The position numbers and the translations under genes were made by a program. The notes under the pieces were generated by a model. That model was not told the origin of the DNA. It did not search any database and saw nothing but the letters and a program-made list of their open reading frames with translations. From contig CAMJHQ010000004.1 of NCBI GenBank assembly GCA_946405625.1, forward strand, positions 62,001-126,000: 64,000 bases of DNA, given 5' to 3'. The stretch is from an uncultured Lachnospiraceae bacterium. GTDB lineage: Bacteria > Bacillota > Clostridia > Lachnospirales > Lachnospiraceae. Shown piece after piece: positions 25,171-34,040 of the stretch (positions are counted from its first letter, which is position 1; each line of letters opens with the position of its first letter).

Positions 25171-25923
25171 TCATTCTTTGAAGCTGTTAAATATATAATC
25201 TGCAGCCTTAAGAAGTTTCTTCGTAACTTCGCTGTCCGGATACAGTTCAACAACGGTTCCTCCTTCGGATTCAGCCTTTTCGAAAATGCTGTCCCGAGGG
25301 ATGGTTGCTATAACATCCGTACCGAAATCCGCCGCCAGCTCAGCCGCACGCTTTTCTTCATTTTCAACACCTCTGCAGTTAAGGATGATTCCTCCGAGCT
25401 TTGCATAATCACGGCTTTTAAAATTCTCTACAGCCATAGCTATATTTGCTGCCGCATAGATGGCCATCTTCTCTCCCGATGTCACTATATAAACCTTATC
25501 GGCATAACCTTTACGCATCGGCATAGTAAAACCTCCGCATACAACATCCCCGAGAACATCATATATCACTACATCCGGCTTATACTTCTCATATGCGCCC
25601 TTCGCTTCAAGCTGTTCAAGTGCATTTATGATACCTCTTCCGGCACATCCCAGACCCGGAACAGGGCCGCCGGCTTCTACGCAGAGAACACCCGATCTGC
25701 TCTCCTTAACCATATCCTCTATAGTGAAATTCTTTTTGCTTCTTACCAGATCAAGGACAGAAGTAACCTCTTCTTTCGGTCTCAGAAGCGTTGTAGAATC
25801 CGCCTTCGGGTCGCATCCTATCTGCATTACCCTGAGTCCGTTTGCCGCAAATGCCGCAGACAGATTCGATGAAAGCGTCGACTTTCCGATTCCTCCTTTT
25901 CCGTAAATTGCAAATTTTATCAT
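25171..25923 (-). CDS. NifH-like iron protein 2
   Basis: A 250-residue NifH/BchL-type protein: P-loop GKGGIGKST (8-16), [10 protein letters not shown], cluster ligands C93 (GLGCAGRGI) and C129 (GDVVCGGF), and R96 at the ADP-ribosylation position. It differs from the first paralogue in the segment after Switch I and near the C terminus, so each may serve a different component-1 pair. It is last gene of the hydE operon, 10 bp after the membrane protein, and is followed by a strong terminator. Confidence 0.93.
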   Translation of the reverse strand: MIKFAIYGKGGIGKSTLSSNLSAAFAANGLRVMQIGCDPKADSTTLLRPKEEVTSVLDLVRSKKNFTIEDMVKESRSGVLCVEAGGPVPGLGCAGRGIINALEQLEAKGAYEKYKPDVVIYDVLGDVVCGGFTMPMRKGYADKVYIVTSGEKMAIYAAANIAMAVENFKSRDYAKLGGIILNCRGVENEEKRAAELAADFGTDVIATIPRDSIFEKAESEGGTVVELYPDSEVTKKLLKAADYIFNSFKE

Positions 25924-25933
25924 TGTCTCTCCT

Positions 25934-26965
25934 TTACTGATTATATTCCATTATAGGTCTCTCAGTACTGTTCACTTTACTGTCACTTGCCATGCGATTC
26001 CTAAGTTCTCTCAGGAACTTTCTGTCAAGGTTGAGCTCCGCTTCACTATACATATCCATATTCACATTCTCCATCGCCTTCTCGGCCTGATATGCGGAGC
26101 TGGCCGCCAGATCCGGTCTTCCCATTATAAAATACTGATAAAATGCAAGTATTCTTTTTGCATTCGGATCTTCATCACTTTCAATCCTGTCCTTTATAAG
26201 TGAATACATTTTAAATGCATTTTGAACATTTATAAAAATGTATGATGAATAAAAGAGCAGATTATAATAACAGCCCGTATAATTTGTCATTGATGTATTA
26301 TAGCCGTTTGCTGTCATCAGGAGCTCATCCATGTGCTTCATATATTTCGGAAGGATCTGATAATCTCCCCTGTCCAGTGCTTTGTTGATACACATATTTA
26401 AATGAGCCACCCTGAGATGCTTCGCTCCACGCCCGGACATCGCAAGTCCCTCATAAACATCAAGCTCCGAATAATATGTTCCGTCCATCAACTTAGCTCT
26501 CTGCTCCCTGAAAAGCTTCATAAGTTCCTTGTTATCCTTATTACTATCAGAAATCAGTGCTAAAATGACAACAAATGCCGAAATGGCAGCTCCAAACTCC
26601 ACAATTCCGGAGAAAAAGCCTATCCCCTCCGAGTTCATTGCACTTCCGTAGATTATCCTGAGCGTAATAACAAATATGAAATAGAACAAAAAGTTAACCA
26701 CCATAGGCCCATAGCCCAGTATATATTCTTCACGGACACTTTTGTTCATGCCTGTCGCAAGAGCTATTACCGGGGTCAATCTGAACTTTCCTGTTTTAAC
26801 CCATTTACGCTTTTCTTTTTCAGAACGTTTACATCCTTCCCATTCGAGTACCTTGATCATATATGGATAGCATTTAAACGCTTTCCCAATTAAATAAGTA
26901 AACAGTAAATACGTATATCCGAAAAGGATTATTCCGACTATACCTCCTAATGTAACTGAAAACAT
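25934..26965 (-). CDS. Unknown membrane protein between hydE and nifH-like gene
   Basis: I do not recognise this 343-residue protein. Three hydrophobic segments are clear (about 5-27, 86-107 and 116-140). The last 200 residues are soluble and helical, with a TPR-like feel ([52 protein letters not shown]). A basic loop ([18 protein letters not shown]) follows the first helix. Spacing of 23 bp to hydE and 10 bp to the NifH-like gene shows co-transcription. It might anchor or service the redox complex, but nothing in the sequence proves it. Confidence 0.7.
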   Translation of the reverse strand: MFSVTLGGIVGIILFGYTYLLFTYLIGKAFKCYPYMIKVLEWEGCKRSEKEKRKWVKTGKFRLTPVIALATGMNKSVREEYILGYGPMVVNFLFYFIFVITLRIIYGSAMNSEGIGFFSGIVEFGAAISAFVVILALISDSNKDNKELMKLFREQRAKLMDGTYYSELDVYEGLAMSGRGAKHLRVAHLNMCINKALDRGDYQILPKYMKHMDELLMTANGYNTSMTNYTGCYYNLLFYSSYIFINVQNAFKMYSLIKDRIESDEDPNAKRILAFYQYFIMGRPDLAASSAYQAEKAMENVNMDMYSEAELNLDRKFLRELRNRMASDSKVNSTERPIMEYNQ

Positions 26966-26988
26966 ACTACTTTCCTCACTAATATATT

Positions 26989-28059
26989 CTAACTTGCATA
27001 TGAGATATGATCCCCTCTTGCTATCTCAACCTTATATCCTATTCTTTCCATTCTTCCTTCTATGCATCCCCTGCATGCAGCAGACGTATCACCTGTGCAG
27101 ATTTTATTATCATAAAGCATATAGTTTTTTCTGACATCTATCGGCGAAAGGTTTGGCATAATAACATTTGCGCCTGCAAGAACCCCTTCCTCTCTTCCTC
27201 TCGGATTAATAGTTCCGAGTGCAGTTGTTGCAGGAAGCAGAACCTCCGGAAGCATAAGTCTCGAAAGACTGAGCAGAAAGAGTGTAAGTTCATAAGAGCC
27301 CTTAGGCATATCTCTGAACGGAGTATCCTTATGCGGAAGAAATGGACCGATGCCGATCATTTCCGGTTTAAATTCCTCCATAAAGATCATATCCTCGGCT
27401 ATACAGTTGACCGTCTGGTAAGGTGAACCCACCATGATCCCACAGCCGGTCTGAAAACCAAGCTCCTTAAGGTCTCTCAGACATCTCATTCTGTTCTTCC
27501 AGGACATTTCCGAAGGATGAAGTTTTCCGTAATGTTCCTCGTCAGCAGTCTCATGACGAAGCAGATACCTGTCAGCTCCTGCAGCCTTATATGCCGCATA
27601 CTCTTCGCGCTTTTTTTCTCCTATCGAGAGAGTCACCGCACAATCAGGATACTCTTCCTTTATCTTTGATACTATCCTGCATATATCGTCGCAGGTATAT
27701 GTAAGATCTTCACCGCTCTGAAGAACAAATGTTCTGAATCCGTATTCATAACCGGCTCTGCAGCATTCAAGTATTTCATCCTCAGTCAGTCTGTATCTTT
27801 CAAGGCAATCATTTCCCGCCCTGATTCCGCAATAATAGCAGTTATTCTTACAAACATTTGAGAATTCAACAATTCCTCTTATAAAAATACTCTTCCCGTA
27901 AACGCTGTCAGCAGCTTCACGTGCCTTACCTGCAGCATAGAGTCTGTCCTCATCCGAATATGTACTGAGAAGAGTGATCCATTCTCCTTTTGTGAGTTTT
28001 CTCTCTTCCCTCAGTTTATCGATCAATTCCTGATTTGATTTCTTATCCATTTCTGTCAT
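26989..28059 (-). CDS. hydE: HydE-like radical SAM maturase
   Basis: A 356-residue radical SAM protein of the HydE/BioB-like group. The CX3CX2C cluster motif is C70-C74-C77 (CKNNCYYCGIR). Further HydE-like features are TFVLQSGED, LRHETADEEHYGKLHP and the tail CTGDTSAACRGCIEGRMERIGYKVEIARGD. HydE helps build the 2Fe subcluster of [FeFe]-hydrogenase. PylB is a homologue but normally sits in pyl clusters. ATG 28059 follows AAGGA. It heads the operon with the membrane protein and NifH-like protein 2; hydF is encoded at 34041-35264 and hydG is not in the window. Confidence 0.88.
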   Translation of the reverse strand: MTEMDKKSNQELIDKLREERKLTKGEWITLLSTYSDEDRLYAAGKAREAADSVYGKSIFIRGIVEFSNVCKNNCYYCGIRAGNDCLERYRLTEDEILECCRAGYEYGFRTFVLQSGEDLTYTCDDICRIVSKIKEEYPDCAVTLSIGEKKREEYAAYKAAGADRYLLRHETADEEHYGKLHPSEMSWKNRMRCLRDLKELGFQTGCGIMVGSPYQTVNCIAEDMIFMEEFKPEMIGIGPFLPHKDTPFRDMPKGSYELTLFLLSLSRLMLPEVLLPATTALGTINPRGREEGVLAGANVIMPNLSPIDVRKNYMLYDNKICTGDTSAACRGCIEGRMERIGYKVEIARGDHISYAS

Positions 28060-28108
28060 ATATCAATTCCTTTAATAGACGTTAAAAGCCGTCAATACGT
28101 TATGGAAT

Positions 28109-28137
28109 ATAATAACATTTCATATAATGTGCGTCAA
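28109..28137 (-). promoter_or_regulatory. Promoter of the hydE operon
   Basis: TTGACG (28132-28137), 17 bp, TATTAT (28109-28114) on the minus strand, about 45 bp before the start codon. Confidence 0.6.
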
Positions 28138-28154
28138 TTTGGTATTCTTTATGA

Positions 28155-28197
28155 TATAATAGTTCCCGACCTGACAGCGGCATATTAAAAAGCCGCT
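28155..28197 (+). promoter_or_regulatory. Extended -10 promoter and leader hairpin of the Dlt-like operon
   Basis: TGATATAAT (extended -10; TATAAT at 28155-28160) without a good -35. A 6-bp hairpin AGCGGC/GCCGCT (28176-28197) follows in the leader, 30 bp before the MBOAT start. Confidence 0.5.
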
Positions 28198-28226
28198 TAA
28201 AAAAAGTTGTTACGGAGAATCCATTT

Positions 28227-29867
28227 ATGGCATATTATACACTTGCCTTCGGCGTTGTTTTTCTGCCTGTGGCAATAATCCTATATCAGATATTTCCGAA
28301 GAAATTCAGATGGTGCGCACTGCTGCTCATGAGCCTTGCGTATTATTTTACATACAGTTCTGTCGGTGTTCGGATTTTCCTATACCCTATAACCGCAGCT
28401 GCTGTCTGCTTCATTATCGGACATTTTCTTGAAAAGCTGGATAAGAAGAAAGCCTCTCTTACAGACCTTGTTCGAACTGAAGATGATAACGGAAAAGCTC
28501 GTCCCAAGGATGAGATCAGAAAAGAAAAATCAGAAATCAGAGACTCTTATCTGAAGAAAAGCCGGGCAGTTCTTGCTATAGGAATATTGTTACTTGTTGC
28601 TATGCTTCTTTATCTGAAGTATACGAATTTCTTTATTGAAAATATTAATCACATCTTTGAAGCCGCAGGCAGCGAAAAGCATTTCGCTCTTAAGCATCTA
28701 CTGCTTCCACTTGGAATATCCTTCTATACAATGCAGGCAATCGGCTATATGGTCGATGTTTACTGGAAGAAGGTTGCCGCCGAAAAGAATCCTCTGAAAC
28801 TTCTTCTTTTTATAACCTTCTTTCCGACAATTGTGGAAGGCCCGATCGCTTCATATAACGATATACATGAAGATCTTTTCAGAGGAAGCTCCATCGATCC
28901 CGAAAACATAATTCAGGGTTATATAAGGATTATCTGGGGAGCTGTTAAAAAGCTTGTTATCGCAGACAGGCTTTACCCTGCCGTAAATCTTCTCTTTGAC
29001 TCATCAACCACACTTCGCGGCTTTGAAGTAATTGCTGCCGCAGTGCTTTTCACGGTTATGGAATATATGGATTTTTCCGGAAGTATCGATATGGTACTGG
29101 GATGCGGCAGGATTTTCGGAATAGGACTTCCCGAGAATTTCCGCCAGCCGTTCTTCGCAAGGAATGCGTCCGAATTCTGGAGAAGATGGCATATTTCACT
29201 CGGTGTATGGTTTAAGACATACATTTTCTACCCTGTATCGATCGGTTCTCTTGCCAAAAAATGGAATAAATTCGCTAAGGGACGTTTCAGTAAGCATCCT
29301 ACCAAAATGGTCGTATCTGCAATGGCACTGCTTCCGGTTTGGCTTTGCAACGGACTGTGGCATGGTCCGAAGTGGACCTATATATTCTACGGAATCTTCT
29401 ATTTCTTTATTATTCTGATCGAACTGATCTTCGAACCGCTCGGAGATAAACTTCTTGATAAGCTTAAGCTTACAAGGAAAAGCAAAGGTGTGGAAGTAAT
29501 CCGCATCCTCAGAACCTGGATTGTAATCTTTATTGGTGAACTGTTCTTCCGTGCAAATTCTCTGAAGGATGGTTTCATAATGTTTGGAAATATATTCAAG
29601 AGTTTCAACCCTTCGATAGTATGGAACGGCTCTGCTCTCAGCTGGGGCATCGACCTTGCTGACTGGGTTGTTGTTTTTGTCATGCTTATCATAGTTTTGA
29701 TAGTCGGTATCATCAGGGAAAGAGGCATTGAAATAACAGCAGCACTGCTTGAAAAACCGATGATTCTCAGATGGGGACTAACTCTCGGTCTTATTATGAT
29801 TCTTTTAGTATTCGGCCTTTACGGACCGGGATTTCAGGAGGTGGATCTGATCTATGCAGGTTTCTGA
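28227..29867 (+). CDS. MBOAT-family O-acyltransferase (DltB/AlgI-like)
   Basis: A 546-residue polytopic membrane protein with about ten hydrophobic helices. MBOAT signatures are EFWRRWHISLGVWFKTYIFYP (about residue 320) and the catalytic-histidine region CNGLWHGPKWTY (about 375). A charged cytoplasmic loop lies at about 75-115. In Dlt systems DltB receives an aminoacyl group from the carrier protein and passes it across the membrane. This is first of five tightly linked genes (SGNH protein, adenylation enzyme, PLP decarboxylase, carrier protein) that together look like a dlt variant. Confidence 0.9.
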   Translation: MAYYTLAFGVVFLPVAIILYQIFPKKFRWCALLLMSLAYYFTYSSVGVRIFLYPITAAAVCFIIGHFLEKLDKKKASLTDLVRTEDDNGKARPKDEIRKEKSEIRDSYLKKSRAVLAIGILLLVAMLLYLKYTNFFIENINHIFEAAGSEKHFALKHLLLPLGISFYTMQAIGYMVDVYWKKVAAEKNPLKLLLFITFFPTIVEGPIASYNDIHEDLFRGSSIDPENIIQGYIRIIWGAVKKLVIADRLYPAVNLLFDSSTTLRGFEVIAAAVLFTVMEYMDFSGSIDMVLGCGRIFGIGLPENFRQPFFARNASEFWRRWHISLGVWFKTYIFYPVSIGSLAKKWNKFAKGRFSKHPTKMVVSAMALLPVWLCNGLWHGPKWTYIFYGIFYFFIILIELIFEPLGDKLLDKLKLTRKSKGVEVIRILRTWIVIFIGELFFRANSLKDGFIMFGNIFKSFNPSIVWNGSALSWGIDLADWVVVFVMLIIVLIVGIIRERGIEITAALLEKPMILRWGLTLGLIMILLVFGLYGPGFQEVDLIYAGF

Positions 29868-30789
29868 TAAAACTCCAAAAAATATCGAAAGCACCGATAA
29901 TACAAATACATCCCATAAGGTAAAGAGATGGCTTGAAATTGCAGGTTTCCTCGCAGTTCTTTTTGTCATGCTGAAACTGATGTCATATCTGATGGACCCT
30001 GTCAGACTCGGACGACCGCAGTGCGTAGGTGAGAAGGATACTTATTTTGTATCGGCAATGACTGAAAAGGATATTCCTATTGATGTTGCGGTATTCGGTG
30101 ACAGTGAATCCATAGTCCTCTTATCACCGAAAATCCTGCTTGATGAAGGTGAAATATCCTCATATATAGTAGGTGCAACAGGTGAAAGAGTCAGCGAAGC
30201 ATATTATGCTATTGAAGACTTCTTAGAGGTTCATAATCCAAAGGTTATCCTGCTCGAAGCAAATATGTTTTTTACGACCTCCGGAGATGCTCGTGAAACA
30301 CTTCATTCCTTTAACTCTATTATGTTTCACACCTTCCCTGTGTTCAGGTATCACAACTCATGGAAGGCACTCAGCGGAATAAATCATAGCGAACCGCTCA
30401 CACATTTCCGAGGTTTTGATGAACGTCCTGAGGTCAATCCATATACAGGAGACGAATATATGATTCCGACTGACGATAAGGAATCAATAATCCATACAAA
30501 CATTTACTATATGGACAAGATATGTGAACTCTGCAATAAGCACGGTACCGAAATTGTTCTTGTAAGTGCACCTTCACCGACTAACCATAACTACAGACGT
30601 CATAATGCACTTCAGGCTCTCGCCGACTCAAAAGGTCTAAACTATCTGGACCTCAACCTTCTGAAGAATGAAATTGGTCTGGATTGGACAACTGATTCTC
30701 TGGACGGAGGAGATCATATAAATCTCTCCGGTTCTGAAAAAGTATCGCGATATATGATACAATATCTGAAGGATAATTTTGATTTTTAA
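29854..30789 (+). CDS. DltD-like/SGNH-type membrane-anchored protein
   Basis: A 311-residue protein with one N-terminal membrane helix (about 29-48) and an extracellular SGNH-hydrolase-like domain: FGDSES (nucleophile Ser, about residue 85), LLEANMF (block III-like Asn) and the catalytic pair in DGGDHINLSG. DltD-like proteins work with the MBOAT protein on the outer face to move the acyl group to the polymer. It overlaps the MBOAT gene by 14 bp, with AGGAGGT inside that gene. Confidence 0.82.
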   Translation: MQVSDKTPKNIESTDNTNTSHKVKRWLEIAGFLAVLFVMLKLMSYLMDPVRLGRPQCVGEKDTYFVSAMTEKDIPIDVAVFGDSESIVLLSPKILLDEGEISSYIVGATGERVSEAYYAIEDFLEVHNPKVILLEANMFFTTSGDARETLHSFNSIMFHTFPVFRYHNSWKALSGINHSEPLTHFRGFDERPEVNPYTGDEYMIPTDDKESIIHTNIYYMDKICELCNKHGTEIVLVSAPSPTNHNYRRHNALQALADSKGLNYLDLNLLKNEIGLDWTTDSLDGGDHINLSGSEKVSRYMIQYLKDNFDF

Positions 30790-30805
30790 CCGAAAGGTAA
30801 TCTAT

Positions 30806-32347
30806 ATGAAAAATGTACTCGAATATCTCGAGGCTTCTGCCCTCGGATCACCTGATAAAATCGCAGTAAAGGATGACAAGGAATCCTGCACCTACAGTGA
30901 GCTGCTTAACATTTCGAAAGCTCTCGGCTTTCTTCTTTCATCCCATATACATCATGAGAAGCCTGTAGCTGTCATGCTTAAGAAGAGTGTCCTGACTCTG
31001 GAAATGTTTTTCGGATCAGTATATGCAGGAGGTTTCTACAGCCTTATCGATCCGGATTTCCCTGTTCCCAGAATCAAGAATATACTCTCTGTTCTCGAAC
31101 CGGAGGCGGTGATCACTTCAGACGAATATCTGGATAAACTGAAGGAGTCAGGCTACGAAGGAAATATCTTTATCGGAACAGAACTCAGATCATCTGCAGC
31201 ATTGCAGGATCCCGATTCGGAAGAACTTCGAAAATCTTTAAGTGTGATCAGAGAAAAGCAGTCACCATCCGCACCGCTCTACTGTAATTTCACTTCAGGT
31301 TCAACGGGTGTTCCAAAGGGTGTTCTTGTCGGTCATGCATCTGTTATCAGTTTTATCGACAGTTTCACTGAGCTTTTCAATATCACCGGAGAAGATGTAA
31401 TCGGCAATCAGGCTCCCTTCGATTTCGATGTATCTGTAAAAGATATTTACAGCTGCATGAAATGCGGAGCTACCATGGTTATAATCCCTACTGCATTTTT
31501 CCGTCTTCCTAACGGAGTGATGGATATGCTGGATGATAATAAGGTCACTACTCTCATATGGGCAGTATCTGCGCTGGTTCTTCTGAACCGGCTTCATGAA
31601 TTCATGTATAAGATTCCGTCTTGTATTAACAAGGTTCTCTTCAGCGGAGAGGAAATGCCGCCAAAGCATCTTGCCGACTGGATGAATGTTTATCCGGATG
31701 CGGAGTTTGTCAACCTGTACGGGCCTACTGAGGTGACATGCAACTGCTCATACTACAGAGTTCCAAAGGATATTCAGCCTGAAGAGAAACTTCCGGCAGG
31801 CTTCACATTTCCTGGAAAGACTATCACGCTTCTCGGTGATGATGGAAATATCATCCCAAATGATTCAGAAGAGATCATAGGAGAAATATGTGTCGGCGGA
31901 AATGAACTTGCTCTCGGCTATTACAGAAATCCTGAAGTTACAAATGCCGCTTTTATCGAGAGCACAGATTCAGACGGATCCGTGAATCGTTTATATAAAA
32001 CCGGAGATCTCGGATATTGGAAAGCGGGACTTCTCTACTTCGCGGGACGCAGGGATTTTCAGATAAAGCATAACGGACACAGAATCGAGCTTGAAGAAAT
32101 AGAAAGAGCACTTAATTCACTTCCCGAAATACTTCAGGCCTGCTGTATCTACGATGAAGCACGTTACAGAATAATCGCATTCTGCACAGGAACGAACGAT
32201 AAGAAGCTTATTGTGGAAGGACTTAAGAAGATTCTTCCCGATTATATGCTTCCGAATATTTATAAATTTATGGACGAACTTCCTCTCACAAAGAACGGAA
32301 AGATTGACAGAAATAATCTCAGAAGCCTCGTGACTGCGAAAGGTTAG
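30806..32347 (+). CDS. Adenylation enzyme (DltA-like amino-acid:carrier ligase)
   Basis: A 513-residue AMP-binding enzyme with all core motifs: FTSGSTGVPKG (162-172), NLYGPTE (303-309), YKTGDLG and the C-terminal lysine in LPLTKNGKIDR. It should activate an amino acid with ATP and load it on the carrier protein at 33704-33931. At the site where D-alanine-specific DltA has FCGE, this protein has FSGE (S280), so the loaded amino acid may not be D-alanine. ATG 30806 has GAAAGG upstream; the earlier in-frame start lies in the previous gene. Confidence 0.88.
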   Translation: MKNVLEYLEASALGSPDKIAVKDDKESCTYSELLNISKALGFLLSSHIHHEKPVAVMLKKSVLTLEMFFGSVYAGGFYSLIDPDFPVPRIKNILSVLEPEAVITSDEYLDKLKESGYEGNIFIGTELRSSAALQDPDSEELRKSLSVIREKQSPSAPLYCNFTSGSTGVPKGVLVGHASVISFIDSFTELFNITGEDVIGNQAPFDFDVSVKDIYSCMKCGATMVIIPTAFFRLPNGVMDMLDDNKVTTLIWAVSALVLLNRLHEFMYKIPSCINKVLFSGEEMPPKHLADWMNVYPDAEFVNLYGPTEVTCNCSYYRVPKDIQPEEKLPAGFTFPGKTITLLGDDGNIIPNDSEEIIGEICVGGNELALGYYRNPEVTNAAFIESTDSDGSVNRLYKTGDLGYWKAGLLYFAGRRDFQIKHNGHRIELEEIERALNSLPEILQACCIYDEARYRIIAFCTGTNDKKLIVEGLKKILPDYMLPNIYKFMDELPLTKNGKIDRNNLRSLVTAKG

Positions 32348-32353
32348 GGTTAT

Positions 32354-33655
32354 ATGATGAACGTAAAAAATATCATAGAAAAATATAAGACACCTTTCTA
32401 TCTGTATGATATTTCTCTGCTAAAAGAGCGTACAGACCTGATGAGAAAATATCTCCCGGACATAGGACTCTGCTTTGCAATGAAGGCAGCTCCTGTTCTT
32501 GCCGGATTTATTTCGGATATGGTTGACAGACTTGAGGTCTGTTCTCCCGGAGAATTTGAAATATGTATCAGGCAGGGTGTAAAACCTGAGAAGCTTCTTA
32601 TATCAGGCGTAAATAAAACATATGAAAGCATCATGCGGACCCTTACTCTTGGAGAAGGTAAATGCATATATACTATAGAATCCGAGGATCAGTTCAGACT
32701 GCTCGACAGAGCTGCCGGAGATACAGGCCACATTCTCAAATGCTATATCAGACTTTCGTCAGGCAACCAGTTCGGTGTCGATAAAGTAACTCTGGAGAAA
32801 CTGATTGAAAGTGTTAATTCATCTGATAATCTGAATCTTGCGGGAATACATTTTTTCTCCGGAACACAGAAAACCCTGAAGCGCATTTCATCTGAACTTT
32901 CAGAACTTAAGACCTATGGTTCGGAGCTTCGAGAAAAATATAACAGGGACTTCTGCCTTGAATTCGGACCCGGAATAGGTACTGATTATTTCGGTTCCGG
33001 CGAAAATGACGGAAGAACCGCTGAAATTCTGCATGCCGAAGAACAGCTGGATGGTCTCGCAAAGATTGTTGAAGAAACAGGGATCGGAGATATCTTCAAG
33101 AATATCACTTTCGAATACGGAAGATTTATCGCAGCACCTGCAGCAAAATATTATACAGGTGTTGCAGATATTAAATCCACATTCGGAACAAATTATGCTA
33201 TACTTGAGGGCGGAATTCATCAACTGACCTATTACGGAAGCATGGCAGGAATGAAGGTGCCGTATATAGATGTGATCAAAATGTCAGCCAATGACGATAC
33301 TCTCTCAGATGATGTAAAGACGTCATCTGACTCCGGTTCAACGAAAGCTGACAAGTTGACGCAGGACTCCGGTTCAACGGACGAAACTGCAGAGTATGTA
33401 CTTGCCGGTTCGCTCTGCTCCGTAAATGATATACTGGTCAGAAAAGCCGTACTTCCAGAACTTAAAAAGGGTGATGTACTTTCCTTTGATCTTGCGGGAG
33501 CCTATGCTCTCACAGAAGGTATCGCACTATTCCTGAGTCGCGACCTTCCCGCAATACTTATCAGGGATAATGATGATATCCGTATTATCAGAGATCATAT
33601 AGAGACAAATCCTATCAACGACGGAAGCGCTGTCATTACGGAAAAATCTCTTTAA
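32354..33655 (+). CDS. Fold-III PLP decarboxylase (LysA-like) in Dlt-like operon
   Basis: A 433-residue alanine-racemase-fold decarboxylase. The PLP lysine is in CFAMKAAP, the glycine-rich phosphate segment is EFGPGIGTDYFG, and the C-terminal active site has GSLCSVND and GDVLSFDLAGAY. The usual CES.D of diaminopimelate decarboxylase is CSVND here, so the substrate may differ. A disordered insertion at about 316-342 contains a repeated DSGST peptide. Six bp after the adenylation gene and before the carrier gene, it may make the amine that is loaded, or decarboxylate a carrier-bound amino acid as BtrK does. Both are inference. Confidence 0.85.
   Translation: MMNVKNIIEKYKTPFYLYDISLLKERTDLMRKYLPDIGLCFAMKAAPVLAGFISDMVDRLEVCSPGEFEICIRQGVKPEKLLISGVNKTYESIMRTLTLGEGKCIYTIESEDQFRLLDRAAGDTGHILKCYIRLSSGNQFGVDKVTLEKLIESVNSSDNLNLAGIHFFSGTQKTLKRISSELSELKTYGSELREKYNRDFCLEFGPGIGTDYFGSGENDGRTAEILHAEEQLDGLAKIVEETGIGDIFKNITFEYGRFIAAPAAKYYTGVADIKSTFGTNYAILEGGIHQLTYYGSMAGMKVPYIDVIKMSANDDTLSDDVKTSSDSGSTKADKLTQDSGSTDETAEYVLAGSLCSVNDILVRKAVLPELKKGDVLSFDLAGAYALTEGIALFLSRDLPAILIRDNDDIRIIRDHIETNPINDGSAVITEKSL
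33329..33379. repeat. 15-bp direct repeat in the decarboxylase insertion
   Basis: GACTCCGGTTCAACG occurs at 33329-33343 and 33365-33379, 36 bp (12 codons) apart, in a Ser/Thr/Asp-rich loop. Confidence 0.8.
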
Positions 33656-33703
33656 TCTCATAACCTAATGAAAAACATATATGTAATTTAAAAGGAGACT
33701 CAT

Positions 33704-33931
33704 ATGGACAGACTGTTAGAAATTCTTGAAGAAATAATTCCGGGAGAAGATATCGAAACCTGCACAACTCTGGTTGATGATAACATCCTTGATTCCTTTG
33801 CTATCATTTCACTGGTACAGGCACTTGAGGAAGAATATGATATCGTTGTTTCTCCTGCAGAACTGATTCCGGAAAACTTCAATTCCGCAGAAGCTCTGTG
33901 GGAAATGGTCGACAGACTTATGAATGAATAA
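33704..33931 (+). CDS. Acyl/aminoacyl carrier protein (DltC-like)
   Basis: A 75-residue acidic four-helix carrier protein. The phosphopantetheine serine is S31 in DNILDSFAIISL. It starts after AAAAGGAG, 48 bp beyond the decarboxylase gene, and is the last gene before a terminator. It should carry the amino acid activated by the DltA-like enzyme and hand it to the MBOAT protein. Confidence 0.9.
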   Translation: MDRLLEILEEIIPGEDIETCTTLVDDNILDSFAIISLVQALEEEYDIVVSPAELIPENFNSAEALWEMVDRLMNE

Positions 33932-33944
33932 ACAGTAAACAAAG

Positions 33945-33974
33945 AGGCAGTCCGATTTATACACCGGACTGCCT
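33945..33974. terminator. Bidirectional terminator between Dlt-like operon and hydF
   Basis: AGGCAGTCCG / CGGACTGCCT with a 10-nt loop. It is followed by CCTTGTTT on the plus strand and CTTTGTTT on the minus strand. The arm AAAGAGGCAGTCC is nearly the same as in the terminator at 6876. Confidence 0.8.
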
Positions 33975-34040
33975 CCTTGTTTATATACTTCTCATGTTCA
34001 TGTATTACACTTTACACGACCGAAACTCAGTTAATATTAT

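Noticed and set aside
12082-25923. A classical nitrogen-fixation (nif) cluster
   Set aside because: nifB, nifE, nifN and nifV are not seen, component-1 proteins are short and lack several NifDK ligands, and the neighbours are hydrogenase maturases.
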